DNA of 64,000 bases from Verrucomicrobiota bacterium (GTDB lineage Bacteria; Verrucomicrobiota; Verrucomicrobiia; Opitutales; Opitutaceae): NCBI GenBank assembly GCA_023416735.1, contig JAEZGX010000002.1:62001-126000 (forward strand), given 5' to 3'. Numbering within the stretch: position 1 is the stretch's first letter; each line of letters begins with the position of its first letter. The notes beneath the pieces are model-generated. The model was not told where the DNA came from. It ran no database searches and saw only the letters and a list, made by a program, of their open reading frames with translations. Positions 1 to 8,565 of the stretch are shown piece after piece. The position numbers and the translations under genes were made by a program.

Positions 1-1
1 G

Positions 2-64
2 CAAACCTTCGAAGCGATTCCGAACCCGCGCAGCTATCGTTTGAGCGCGACGTTCTCGTTCTAA
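2..64 (+). CDS. C-terminal end of an outer-membrane beta-barrel protein, probably a TonB-dependent receptor (5' partial)
   Basis: Only the last 20 codons are in the window. They end in NPRSYRLSATFSF before a TAA stop. A closing strand of alternating polar and hydrophobic residues that finishes in a terminal Phe is the usual outer-membrane insertion signature, and a Pro-Arg-x-Tyr/Phe-x-Leu-x-Ala-x-Phe ending is common in TonB-dependent receptors of this group. A strong terminator follows at once. The receptor's substrate cannot be told from this fragment, and another outer-membrane barrel family is possible. Confidence 0.6.
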   Translation, partial: QTFEAIPNPRSYRLSATFSF

Positions 65-76
65 GTTCGGTGTAAC

Positions 77-145
77 GGAGGGCCTGTTCGCGCAGGCCTC
101 CCGTATTGGGTCAAGCCCGACGCCTCGGCGTCGGGCTTTCTTTTT
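77..145 (+). terminator. Double-hairpin Rho-independent terminator
   Basis: Two stem-loops follow the receptor stop. The first pairs GCCTG (82-86) with CAGGC (93-97), with flanking GGAG/CTCC. The second is a 12-bp perfect stem, AAGCCCGACGCC (113-124) with its complement at 127-138, followed by TCTTTTT. The second is a canonical intrinsic terminator for the plus strand. Confidence 0.85.
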
Positions 146-155
146 GGAGATGCTT

Positions 156-446
156 CGGGGCGCAAAGAGGCGAGAAGGTGCACGAAGGGAGGGACAATCC
201 ACATGCTTTGCGGGTGAGGAGCTCGTTCTGGTGCAGTATCCCGGGCATAAGTCTTTAAAACCGGTCTCTCATTCTGAGCGCGAAGCAGCGATCGATCAGA
301 TCGAAAGGGCTGATTTGAACCACAGAGGCACAAAGGCACGGAGAAGAATCCTACGACTCGGTGTCTCCGCGCCTCTGTGGTTCGCCAAGATGGCTACCAT
401 TTCAACGAGCCTCTAGAATCCACTTAGTTCAGGATGACAGCCACTA
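156..446. repeat. Composite repeat-filled intergenic region
   Basis: This gene-free stretch (146-526) holds pieces of at least two dispersed repeat families. An inverted repeat opens with AACCACAGAGGC at 318-329 and closes with its exact complement at 371-382, with CACAAAGGCACGGAG-type text between. Fragments reading TCATTCTGAGCGCGAAG (about 269-285) and AGAATCCACTTAGTTCAGG (about 414-432) resemble the repeat at 14891-14925. Short ORFs here have no recognisable product and are read as spurious. Confidence 0.6.
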
Positions 447-526
447 TTGGCATTCGGATCAGTGAAGCTTCTGCGCGATCCACCGCTCACCTCCACCCTG
501 GGAGGGCGCCACCTCTCCGCTGCGGG

Positions 527-1771
527 TTAGAAGTCGGAGAGGAGGCGGTAGGCGGGGCCGGTGGGGCTGTCGAGGCGTTCGCCGCCGTTTAAGAGGATCG
601 ATTTTTCGGTGACAGCCTTGATGCGGTCGATGATGTCGCTGTTGCGATTGAAGGCCGGCAGGCCATCGCGGGAATAGTTGATGTAGGTGTTGTTGAACGG
701 TGAGCGCCAGCGGTTCCGGCTGGGCAGTTCGTGCGTGATGCGCTCGGGGATGACTTTCGCGCCGTGGATCATCGCGAGCAACGCGCCGCAGGTGGCGGCC
801 TGATTATCGCAGTCGTAACCGGCGGAGATCGAAATCGAGACGGTTTTCATCCAGTCGTTTTCGCCGTAGAGCAGGGCGAGAACGGCGGCGAGGGCGTTGA
901 TGATCGAGCCGGCGACAGGATCGGGCACGACGAAGCCGCGGATTTCGCGGTAGTATTTTTCATGCAGGCGGGAACGGGCGTCGCGCCAGTCGCTGAATTC
1001 GGCGCGCCAGCGAACGAGGTCGTCGATGCCTTCGCGGAACGGACTGTCCTCGGGCAGCGCGCGGCGGCCGAGCTCCACGAGCTTGGTTGTATCCGATTCG
1101 AAATACGCGGCGCTGAAGAGCGTGCCGAAGAAGAGATCCGGATGCGTGGCCCAGTCGTCCGTGGCGACGCGACTTATTTTCTGCGCCCATTCTCCGCCGC
1201 GTTCGGTGAGACCGGGATGGAAGATGCCCCAGATCTCGGTCGTGAGTTGCGAGCTGATGCGATACCACTCGCGGTTGTTTTCCTTGGCGCCAGTGGCGGG
1301 AGCGATGTGGCCTTCGTCCATCGCATCGCGGGCGCGGCGGTTGGCGCCCCAGATGAAGCGATTGATGTGGGTGCGCCAGGCGTCGGTGATTTGTTCGTAA
1401 GTGGGCTCGAGGCCGTGTTGCTCGACGGTGTGGAGATAAACGAATTCGATGTCGCTGTCGTCGTCGCTCCAAGCGCCGCCCAGGGCGTCGGCGAGGATGG
1501 GCAAATAAGCGCGACGGTCGTCGAGGTTCATCATGAGACCGAGAGGTTCGGCGTCCTTGAAGGTGTAATAGCGATCCACGAGGATCGGCATGGGCTCGTC
1601 CTTGTAGAGGTTTTCGAAAGGCAGACCGAGATAGTTGCCGGCGAGCTGGCCGATCCAGTAGCCCTCGATGGCTTCGCGAAGGCGAGCGTCGGTGATCTCG
1701 CGTGTCGTTTGCGCGTGGACCGGAACCATGGCCGTGAGCACGGCGAGACAGGCAATGGGGAGGGTTTTCAT
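527..1771 (-). CDS. Secreted ADP-ribosylglycohydrolase family protein
   Basis: A 414-residue protein of the ADP-ribosylglycohydrolase (DraG/ARH) family. The fold usually binds two Mg2+ ions and cleaves ADP-ribosyl or similar N-glycosidic bonds. The chosen ATG at 1771 gives a clean signal peptide (MKTLPIACLAVLTAMVPVHA, cut before QTT), so it probably acts in the periplasm; a longer reading frame upstream lacks a signal peptide. The metal-site motifs are present: WSDDDSDIEF at about residues 101-110 and GYDCDNQAAT near 318. It is divergent to a DUF1593 gene and close to an FAD-dependent oxidoreductase, a grouping typical of sugar or nucleoside catabolic clusters. The true substrate is not known; a role on sugar-nucleoside compounds is inferred. 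Confidence 0.8.
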   Translation of the reverse strand: MKTLPIACLAVLTAMVPVHAQTTREITDARLREAIEGYWIGQLAGNYLGLPFENLYKDEPMPILVDRYYTFKDAEPLGLMMNLDDRRAYLPILADALGGAWSDDDSDIEFVYLHTVEQHGLEPTYEQITDAWRTHINRFIWGANRRARDAMDEGHIAPATGAKENNREWYRISSQLTTEIWGIFHPGLTERGGEWAQKISRVATDDWATHPDLFFGTLFSAAYFESDTTKLVELGRRALPEDSPFREGIDDLVRWRAEFSDWRDARSRLHEKYYREIRGFVVPDPVAGSIINALAAVLALLYGENDWMKTVSISISAGYDCDNQAATCGALLAMIHGAKVIPERITHELPSRNRWRSPFNNTYINYSRDGLPAFNRNSDIIDRIKAVTEKSILLNGGERLDSPTGPAYRLLSDF

Positions 1772-1818
1772 CGTGAGAACACTGATTGTTTCCAAGGGCG
1801 GCTCCGAGCAGGGGGAAA

Positions 1819-1846
1819 GTAAACCCGGAAACCGGGAACGTTTACC
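1819..1846. promoter_or_regulatory. Palindromic operator-like sequence in a divergent promoter region
   Basis: GTAAAC (1819-1824) and GTTTAC (1840-1845) flank an internal CCGGAAACCGG, all within the divergent gap between the ADP-ribosylglycohydrolase and DUF1593 genes. The right half contains AACGTT with a central CG, as in LacI-family operators. No regulator gene is adjacent, so this is a candidate based on symmetry and position only. Confidence 0.3.
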
Positions 1847-1905
1847 GTGGTGACTCGGTGATGGCTTATCAACCGGCCGGGAAACCTGTTTCTTGGACGC
1901 TCGAT

Positions 1906-2913
1906 ATGCCATGCCTCCGGATTCTTGGTGCGCGACTGTGTTTGGCCGTGTCATTCTCGGTGTTAGCGATGAATGACGTTTTCGCGGCGGGTTCGTTGGA
2001 GATGCGCGGTGCGCTGGCGGGGGAGCGTCCGCGCGTGGTGATTTCGACGGATATTGGTGGCGACGATCCGGACGACATTCAGTCGCTCGTGCATTATCTG
2101 ATGTATGCGGATGTGTTCGATACGGAAGGGCTGATCAGTTCGGCGCCGGCGAAAGGCCGGGTGGCCGACATCCATCGGGTGATCGATGCTTATGAAAAAG
2201 ATTTCGAGGTCCTGCGGCGGCAATCGGCGCGTTATCCGGAGCCGAACGAGTTGCGTGCGACGGTGAAGCAAGGCGCGATCGATGTGGCGCCGGCGAAAGG
2301 GTTCTCGCAGCCGACGGAAGGATCGCGGTGGATAGTGGAGCGAGCGAAGGCGGAATCGGAGCGGCCGTTGTGGTTGCTGGTGTGGGGATCGCTAACGGAC
2401 GTGGCGCAAGCGGTGCATGATGTGCCGGAGATCAAGGCGAGGATTCGCATCTACAGTATTGGTTCCTGGAATACGGCGCAGGATCCAGCGGCGCGGGAGT
2501 ATCTGTTTCGGGAGCATCCAGATCTCTGGTGGATCGAGAACGACACGACCTTTCGCGGGATGTATCTCGGCGGCGAGCAGGGGGGCGATCTCGGAAACCT
2601 GGAATTCGTTGAAAAGCACGTGCGGCCCCGCGGGGCGCTCGGCGCGTGTTTTTGGGAAGCGAAGCAGGATATCAAAATGGGCGATACGCCGAGCGTGTTG
2701 TATTTGTTGCGCGGCACGCCGATGGATCCGACGAAGCCCTCGTGGGGCGGGCGGTTTGTGAGGACGAGGGAAGACCGGCCGACGTATTGGCACGACGATC
2801 CGGATCCGCAGCATCGTTTCGCGGAGCGTAACGGCGCGATGCATGTCAACCGCTGGCGAGAAGAGTATCTGCGCGATTGGCAGCGGCGAATGGCGGTATT
2901 GCCCCTGCGGTAG
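1906..2913 (+). CDS. DUF1593 / nucleoside-hydrolase-like secreted protein
   Basis: About 335 residues from the ATG at 1906, with a hydrophobic N-terminus ending near ...AMNDVFAAG that looks like a signal peptide. An ATG at 1861 would add 15 residues, and no strong Shine-Dalgarno decides between them. RVVISTDIGGDDPDD at about residues 43-57 is the Asp-rich calcium site of the inosine-uridine nucleoside hydrolase fold as seen in DUF1593 (cellulose-binding Sde182-like) proteins. Later segments (WGSLTDVAQA, YSIGSWNT) also fit that family. It probably hydrolyses an N-glycosidic or related sugar bond outside the cytoplasm. The FAD-dependent oxidoreductase follows after 26 bp, suggesting co-transcription. 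Confidence 0.75.
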   Translation: MPCLRILGARLCLAVSFSVLAMNDVFAAGSLEMRGALAGERPRVVISTDIGGDDPDDIQSLVHYLMYADVFDTEGLISSAPAKGRVADIHRVIDAYEKDFEVLRRQSARYPEPNELRATVKQGAIDVAPAKGFSQPTEGSRWIVERAKAESERPLWLLVWGSLTDVAQAVHDVPEIKARIRIYSIGSWNTAQDPAAREYLFREHPDLWWIENDTTFRGMYLGGEQGGDLGNLEFVEKHVRPRGALGACFWEAKQDIKMGDTPSVLYLLRGTPMDPTKPSWGGRFVRTREDRPTYWHDDPDPQHRFAERNGAMHVNRWREEYLRDWQRRMAVLPLR

Positions 2914-2939
2914 CTCGGTCACCGATTGGAGATTCTTTC

Positions 2940-4649
2940 ATGATGAACATTACCCCTTACGTTCGCGTTTTTTTTGTGTTTGCGCTGGCCGGCTCGTTGC
3001 AGGCGCAGTCGCCCTCGCCCCGAGAAGTGGACATCGTGATTTACGGGGGCAGCGCGGGCGGCGTGGCGGCGGGGATTCAGGCGAAGCGGATGGGACGTGA
3101 CGTGCTCGTGATCGAGCCGTCGGCGCATGTCGGCGGGCTGACGACGGGCGGGTTGGGCCAGACGGACATCGGCAACAAGCACGTGATCGGCGGAATCGCG
3201 CGGGAGTTTTATCGCGGGATTCGCGCCTACTACATGCGGCCGGAGTCGTGGAAATGGCAGCAGCGGGAGGAGTATCGCGACGGTGGGCAGACGCGAACGG
3301 AAGCAGGCGAGGATACGATGTGGACGTTCGAGCCGAGCGCAGCGAAGGCGGTGTTGCGCGCAATGATCGACGAAGCGGGATTGGAAGTGATCACGAACGA
3401 ACGACTGGATCGCGCGAGCGGCGTGGTGAAGGAAGGGGCGCGGATTGTGGCGATTCGGTTCGAGAGCGGGTTGGAAGTGCGCGGGAAGATTTTCATCGAT
3501 GCGACTTACGAAGGAGATCTGCTGGCGACGGCGGGCGTGCGTTATCGCGTCGGGCGCGAGAGCAATCGCGAGTATGGCGAAACGTTGAACGGTGTGCAGG
3601 CGGATCGCTGGGCGCGTCAGCTTTCGTGGCGGCTTTCGTTCAACGCGGGGAATCACCAGCTCGCCGACGGCGTGGATCCGTATCGGATTCCCGGCGATCG
3701 CAGCAGCGGGGTGCTGCCGGGAATTCGCGACGGCGGGCCGGGGATCGAAGGCTCGGGCGATGCGGGGGTGCAGGCGTATTGTTTCCGGGCGTGTTTGACG
3801 GATCATCCGGAGAACCGGATTCCGTTTCCGAAGCCGGAGGATTACGACGAGATCAATTACGAGTTGCTGCTACGGCATCTCGAAGCCGATCCGAACGCGC
3901 GGCTGTGGATCAACTCGGCGATGCCGAATCGGAAAACGGATACGAACAACGGCGGCGGTTTCTCGGGGGATTTCATCGGCGGGAATCACGCGTATCCGGA
4001 AGCCAGTTACGCGGAGCGGGAGAAGATCGTCGCAGCCCATCGGTCTTATCAGCTTGGCCTGTATTGGACGCTGGCGAACCACCCGCGCGTGCCTGCGGCG
4101 GTGCGCGAACGCGTGGGCGCGTGGGGCTTGCCGAAGGACGAGTATGTCGAGACGGGGAACTGGACGCCGCAGCTCTATGTGCGCGAGGCGCGGCGGATGG
4201 TGGGGCAGCTCGTGATGACGCAACATCATGCGGAAAGTCGGCAGGTTCCCACGGATGCAGTGGGCATGGCGGCTTACGGGATGGATTCACATCACGTGCA
4301 GCGCTACGTGGACGCGAACGGGTTTGCGCGGAACGAAGGCAATGTGGAGGCGCACGTGGAGCGTCCGTATTCGATCGGACGCGGGGCGTTGCTGCCGGCG
4401 GAGAACGAGGCGGCGAACTTGATCGTGCCGGTGTGTGTGTCGGCGACGCACATCGCGTATGGTTCGATCCGAATGGAGCCCGTTTTCATGGTGCTCGGGC
4501 AATCGGCGGCGACGCTGGCGGCGCATGCGCTGAAGGAGGATTGCGCGCCTGCGGCCGTGGACTATGCGCGGTTGGCGGAGCGGCTCAGGGCAGACGGACA
4601 GGTGCTGGAGCTGAGCGATGCAGTCGGCGCGGCCCCGTCGGATAACTGA
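2940..4649 (+). CDS. Secreted FAD-dependent oxidoreductase
   Basis: A 569-residue protein. The start at 2940 (ATGATG) has a GGAG upstream and yields a signal peptide ending near SLQAQS. The dinucleotide-binding segment is VDIVIYGGSAGGVAAG at about residues 30-45, with an acidic residue closing the second strand (VIEP at 57-60), followed by GGLTTGG, which marks the FAD_oxidored (PF12831-type) family. This family is common in Verrucomicrobia and Planctomycetes beside sugar-degrading genes; its substrates are mostly unknown. The start is 26 bp after the DUF1593 gene, so the two are likely one operon. Oxidation of a sugar-like compound is inferred. Confidence 0.8.
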   Translation: MMNITPYVRVFFVFALAGSLQAQSPSPREVDIVIYGGSAGGVAAGIQAKRMGRDVLVIEPSAHVGGLTTGGLGQTDIGNKHVIGGIAREFYRGIRAYYMRPESWKWQQREEYRDGGQTRTEAGEDTMWTFEPSAAKAVLRAMIDEAGLEVITNERLDRASGVVKEGARIVAIRFESGLEVRGKIFIDATYEGDLLATAGVRYRVGRESNREYGETLNGVQADRWARQLSWRLSFNAGNHQLADGVDPYRIPGDRSSGVLPGIRDGGPGIEGSGDAGVQAYCFRACLTDHPENRIPFPKPEDYDEINYELLLRHLEADPNARLWINSAMPNRKTDTNNGGGFSGDFIGGNHAYPEASYAEREKIVAAHRSYQLGLYWTLANHPRVPAAVRERVGAWGLPKDEYVETGNWTPQLYVREARRMVGQLVMTQHHAESRQVPTDAVGMAAYGMDSHHVQRYVDANGFARNEGNVEAHVERPYSIGRGALLPAENEAANLIVPVCVSATHIAYGSIRMEPVFMVLGQSAATLAAHALKEDCAPAAVDYARLAERLRADGQVLELSDAVGAAPSDN

Positions 4650-4688
4650 AGACAGAGGTGGCGGTCCGGTGGGGACGCTCGTCCTGTC

Positions 4689-5558
4689 TCAGAGCGATTC
4701 GAGTTTCGCGCAGACTTCGCTGATGAGGAATTCGGGCGTCGAGGCGCCGGCGGTAACGCCGACGGTTTCGTATTTCTTCATCTCGTCCGAAACAATCTCG
4801 GCGGCGGTCTCGATGTGATACGTAGGGAGATTCTGGAGACGCGCGAGGGAAGCGAGTTTCACCGTATTCGCCGAGTGGTGACCGCCGATGACGACGATGG
4901 CTTGAGCACCCTGGCGGGCGAGCGAGACGACGTCGTTTTGCCGGTCTTTGGTGGCCTGGCAAATGGTGTCGAAGACGAGGACCTCGTCGAACTTGGTGCG
5001 CGCGTAGGCGGCGAGTTCGTCGAACTCGTGCATGAACATCGTGGATTGTGACACCATGCAAACCCGGTCGAGCGGCGGGAGGGCGTCGATGTCCTCTTTG
5101 CTGGTGATACAGTAGCCCCGGCCCTCGGTGTAGCCCATGAGGCCGATGGCTTCGGGATGGTTTTTGTCGCCGAAGATGATGGTGGAGTAGCCCTTTTTCG
5201 CGTGGAGGCGGATCTTGCCGGCGATGATGCCGACGTCGGGGCAGGTGGCGTCCTTGAACTCCATGCCGAGATTCTTGAGGTAGGTGCGGCGCTCGGGAGA
5301 GATGCCGTGGGCGCGGACGACCATGACGGGGTTTTCGCCTTGGGCGGGAGTGGAGATGGCGAGATCGGCGCGGCTTTGATAGTCGCCAACTTCCCGAATA
5401 CCTTCCTGCGAAAGTTTCTCCATCATCTGGCGATTGTGGATGAGGGGGCCGTCGGTGTAGACGGGATGACGGCCCTGTTGGGCGTAGTCGCGGGCGATGT
5501 CGATGGCGCGTTCGACTCCCCAGCAGAAACCGGCGCTTTTTGCGCGGAGAACTTTCAT
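4689..5558 (-). CDS. ispH: 4-hydroxy-3-methylbut-2-enyl diphosphate reductase (IspH/LytB)
   Basis: A 289-residue enzyme for the last step of the MEP isoprenoid pathway, converting HMBPP to IPP and DMAPP with a 4Fe-4S cluster. The three cluster cysteines are present: Cys12 (GFCWGV), Cys106 (ATCPDV) and Cys200 (DTICQAT). The substrate-binding histidines at 41, 84 and 134 and the proton-relay Glu136 (NHPE) are in place. The length is normal for the family. It is convergent with the FAD oxidoreductase gene. Supplying the prenyl chain of menaquinone, made by genes nearby, is a plausible link but not an operon. Confidence 0.95.
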   Translation of the reverse strand: MKVLRAKSAGFCWGVERAIDIARDYAQQGRHPVYTDGPLIHNRQMMEKLSQEGIREVGDYQSRADLAISTPAQGENPVMVVRAHGISPERRTYLKNLGMEFKDATCPDVGIIAGKIRLHAKKGYSTIIFGDKNHPEAIGLMGYTEGRGYCITSKEDIDALPPLDRVCMVSQSTMFMHEFDELAAYARTKFDEVLVFDTICQATKDRQNDVVSLARQGAQAIVVIGGHHSANTVKLASLARLQNLPTYHIETAAEIVSDEMKKYETVGVTAGASTPEFLISEVCAKLESL

Positions 5559-5674
5559 GCGGCGCAGAATGGGGGTCGCAGGAGGGGCGTCAAATGCGGA
5601 GGCGGAGCTGACGGGGCGGGCTGGCCGGGGAGATTTTTGCGATGAGTCCCGGGAATCACAGGGGGAGGGATCGG

Positions 5675-5810
5675 TCGTCGTGCTCTTGATCGTAATCGTA
5701 ATCGTGATCGTGATCGAGAGAACGAGAACGATTACAAGAACGAGAACGAGGGGAGCACGAGCACGAGCACGAGGACGATGACGAGCACGAGCACGATTAC
5801 GAGCACGAGG
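5675..5810. repeat. Degenerate hexamer repeat with inverted arms (CGTGCTC / GAGCACG family)
   Basis: Units such as CGTAAT, CGTGAT and CGTGCT run in one direction from 5675, then switch at about 5718 to their complements (AACGAG, ATTACA, GAGCAC) through 5810. The whole can fold into long imperfect hairpins. The right end runs into the histidine kinase gene and provides its final codons and stop. A second copy lies at 46300-46384. Confidence 0.8.
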
Positions 5811-6804
5811 GGAGCGTTAGGGTGAGGAGGGTGCCGGTGGTGGGGGAGCTTTCGAGGTGGAGGGTGGCGCCGAGTTGGGTGGCGCGGGCGCGCATGTTGG
5901 CGAGGCCGTGGCCGGTGGAGCGGGTTTGGGCGGGATCGAAACCGCGACCGTTGTCGTGGAGGGAGAGCTGGAGGCCGGAGGGGGCGCGGGTGAGGTGTAT
6001 CGAGATTTTGGACGCGGCGCCGTGGCGGAGGGCGTTGCTGATGGCTTCGCGCGCGATCTGGAGGAGTTCGATGGATTGAGCGGGGGAGAGAAGGCGGACG
6101 GCGGCTTCGTCGATGTGGTGGTCGAAATCGATTTCGCGGGTGGCGGCGAGTTCGTCGGCGATGGCACGGAGAGCGGGGGCGAAATCGGCGGAGGTGAGAT
6201 TTTCGGGCGAAAGGCCGGCGATGTGGGCACGGATGTCGCGGATGCAATGATTCAGGCTTTCGCGGGTGCGGGCGATGCGGGCTTCGGCTTCGGCGGGGGC
6301 GGAGGCGACGAGCGGACGGGCGGATTCGAGGGTAAGCCCGGCGGCGTAGAGGGATTGGATGATGCCGTCGTGGAGATCGCGACCGAGGCGGATTTTTTCC
6401 TGCAGGGAGCGGTTAAGGAGTTGTTGAGTGAGAAGGGCGTCGGCTTCGGCGCGCTGGCGAACGTCGCGTTCATGGGCGAGTTCGCGGGATTGAGCGACGG
6501 AGGATTCGGCGAGTTTGGCGAGGGCGCCGACCTCGGTGCGGGTGACATTGAACGGAGCGCGGGAGTCGGCGGAGCGCGGGCGGCGAAGCGCGAGGCTGGC
6601 GAGCAGGGCGGTGGAAAGGACGACGGCGGTGAGGGAAAGCGGGAGCGCGAGCCGGTGGGAGAAATCGGTGAGGCGGGCGGTCGCGGCAGTGGGCGGGGAC
6701 TCGCGGCCACCGCGGACCGGCGGGCGGGTGGCGAAAAGGAGGATCGAGAGCGCGACGAGGACGAGAAGAAGGACGAGGCCGAGGACGCGCGGGAGGGGGT
6801 TCAT
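5797..6804 (-). CDS. NarL-type membrane sensor histidine kinase (orphan)
   Basis: 335 residues from the ATG at 6804. Two hydrophobic segments (about 5-24 and 52-73) bracket a short extracytoplasmic stretch, so there is little room for a sensor domain. A helical linker leads to a HisKA_3 dimerisation domain with the phosphoacceptor His145 (GRDLHDGIIQ), then a HATPase with an N box (REAISNALRHG, 252-262), G1 (DNGRGFD, 284-290) and G2 (GHGLANM, 298-304). NarL/FixJ-type response regulators are the usual partners; none is adjacent. The last four residues (PSCS) and the TAA stop come from the hexamer repeat at 5675-5810. It is divergent from metG. Confidence 0.85.
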   Translation of the reverse strand: MNPLPRVLGLVLLLVLVALSILLFATRPPVRGGRESPPTAATARLTDFSHRLALPLSLTAVVLSTALLASLALRRPRSADSRAPFNVTRTEVGALAKLAESSVAQSRELAHERDVRQRAEADALLTQQLLNRSLQEKIRLGRDLHDGIIQSLYAAGLTLESARPLVASAPAEAEARIARTRESLNHCIRDIRAHIAGLSPENLTSADFAPALRAIADELAATREIDFDHHIDEAAVRLLSPAQSIELLQIAREAISNALRHGAASKISIHLTRAPSGLQLSLHDNGRGFDPAQTRSTGHGLANMRARATQLGATLHLESSPTTGTLLTLTLPSCS

Positions 6805-6948
6805 GCGATTAAGACGGGAGCGGGTGTTTCGGAGGGGGCGAAAAGGGGGTGGGGGGGCGAAATGCGCGGAGGGGCGTGGCGCCACCCGGGTGAGCCCGCA
6901 AAACTTTCGACATTTGGAGAGGGGGCGTTTTGGTTAAACAACTTCCAA

Positions 6949-8493
6949 ATGAAGTCATTCTACATCACGACCGCCATCGACTACGTGAACGGTTCGCCGC
7001 ACCTCGGCCATGCTTATGAAAAGGTGCTGACGGACGTCATTGCCCGGTTTCGGCGGCAGATGGGGGACAAGGTGCATTTTTTGACGGGGACGGATGAGCA
7101 CGGTCAAAAAGTGCAGGCGAGCGCGCGGAAGCTGGGGATCGCGCCGCAAGCGTTTGCGGATCAGGTGAGCGAGGAGTTTCGCGCGCTGCTGCCGCGGTTA
7201 AATATTTCGAACGACGATTTCATCCGGACGACGGAAGAGCGGCACAAGAAAATCGTGCGCGACGTGCTGCAGCAGCTGTTCGATAAGGGCGAAATTTACA
7301 AAGCGGAATACAAGGGGTTCTATTCGACGCGGCAGGAGCAGTTTCTGCAGGAGAAGGATCGGAATCCGGATGGGACCTGGCCGGAGATATTTGGCGAGGT
7401 GACGGAGATCGTGGAGGCGAACTACTTCTTCAAGCTGCAGCAGTATCAGGAGTGGCTGGTCGAGTTTTTGACGAAGAACGAGGACTTCGTTTTCCCGAAG
7501 TTCCGGCAGAAGCAGGTGTTGGAATTCTTGAAGGAGCCGCTGAATGACTTGTGCATTTCCCGGCCGCGTGAGCGGTTGGAGTGGGGTATTTCGCTGCCCT
7601 TCGACGAACAGTATGTGACCTATGTTTGGTTCGACGCGCTGATCAATTATTACTCGGCAGTGGCGGACAAGGACGGCGTGTGGCCGGCGACGTATCATGT
7701 GATCGGGAAGGACATCCTGGTGCCGCCGCACGCGGTGTATTGGCCGATCATGTTGCACGCGGCGGGGATTGCGCTGCCGAAGGGAATCATCGCGCACGGC
7801 TGGTGGCTGCAGCGCGGCGCGAAGATGTCGAAAAGCACGGGCAATGCCCTCAATCCGCTCGATCTCGTGGACGAATTCGGGGCGGACGCGTTCCGCTACT
7901 TTCTGATTCGCGAGATGAACGTCGGGCAGGACAGCGACTTCACGCGCGACCAGTTTCTGGTGCGCTACAACAGCGAACTGGCGAACAACCTGGGGAATCT
8001 GGTGAACCGGACGTTGAACATGACGACGCGATTTGCGGGCGGCGTGTTGCCGGGCGCGGCCGAAGAGGAGGAGTTGGAGAAGAATTTGCGGGCTCTTTGG
8101 GAAAAGACGCGCGACGAGTTCGTAGCGTTGAGTGAAGGGTTCCAGTTTCACACGGCGCTGGAGCGCGCGATGGTGTTCCTCACGGAGACGAATGCGTATA
8201 TCGAGAAACGCGCGCCGTGGAAGTTGGGCAAATCGACGGAAGCGAAGGATCAGGCGTTGTTGAAGACGTCGCTCGCGACGATGGCGGAAGCCTTGCGACT
8301 CGCGGTGGCGTTGGTGCAGCACGTGATTCCGACGACGACGGAAAAAGTGAACGCCGCGTTGGGGTATTCGCCGGGTGCGACCTGGAAGGATGAACTCGAG
8401 TGGGGCGAGAAGCTGAATGGCGCGAAGGTGGCGGGGGCGCTGGTGTTGTTTCCGCGGCCGGTGCCGCCTGCGGCGGGGAGCGATAAGCGATAA
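6949..8493 (+). CDS. metG: Methionyl-tRNA synthetase
   Basis: A 514-residue class I synthetase that charges tRNA-Met. The ATG at 6949 gives the normal N-terminus (MKSFYITTAIDYVNG). The HIGH-type motif is SPHLGH (16-21), GTDEHG follows, and the KMSKS loop is intact at 292-296. The zinc-knuckle position reads YSTRQEQF (about 125-132) with no cysteines, so this is a zinc-free form, and no C-terminal tRNA-binding OB domain is present. The final residues SDKR and the TAA stop are written by a GATAAGC-type repeat that continues downstream. Confidence 0.95.
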   Translation: MKSFYITTAIDYVNGSPHLGHAYEKVLTDVIARFRRQMGDKVHFLTGTDEHGQKVQASARKLGIAPQAFADQVSEEFRALLPRLNISNDDFIRTTEERHKKIVRDVLQQLFDKGEIYKAEYKGFYSTRQEQFLQEKDRNPDGTWPEIFGEVTEIVEANYFFKLQQYQEWLVEFLTKNEDFVFPKFRQKQVLEFLKEPLNDLCISRPRERLEWGISLPFDEQYVTYVWFDALINYYSAVADKDGVWPATYHVIGKDILVPPHAVYWPIMLHAAGIALPKGIIAHGWWLQRGAKMSKSTGNALNPLDLVDEFGADAFRYFLIREMNVGQDSDFTRDQFLVRYNSELANNLGNLVNRTLNMTTRFAGGVLPGAAEEEELEKNLRALWEKTRDEFVALSEGFQFHTALERAMVFLTETNAYIEKRAPWKLGKSTEAKDQALLKTSLATMAEALRLAVALVQHVIPTTTEKVNAALGYSPGATWKDELEWGEKLNGAKVAGALVLFPRPVPPAAGSDKR

Positions 8494-8558
8494 GCGGTAA
8501 GCAGTAAGCGGCCATCGCGAGATGGGTCGCTTATCGCTTAGAGCTTACAGCCTAGAGC
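8478..8558. repeat. Degenerate heptamer repeat with inverted arms (GATAAGC family)
   Basis: The left arm (8478-8511) has four near-copies: GATAAGC, GATAAGC, GGTAAGC and AGTAAGC. The right arm (8527-8558) has the complements GCTTATC, GCTTAGA, GCTTACA and GCCTAGA. The array starts inside metG, provides its stop codon, and ends 7 bp before the isochorismate synthase start. Confidence 0.8.
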
Positions 8559-8565
8559 CATTGTT

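Noticed and set aside
731..1822. Long open frame antisense to the ADP-ribosylglycohydrolase gene
   Set aside because: GC-rich codon use leaves the opposite frame open; the translation is Val/Ala/Glu/Gly-rich with no motif, while the minus-strand gene has a signal peptide and family motifs.
5675..5810. Repeat array considered as CRISPR
   Set aside because: Units are 6 bases, degenerate and unspaced, flip orientation, and no cas gene is near.
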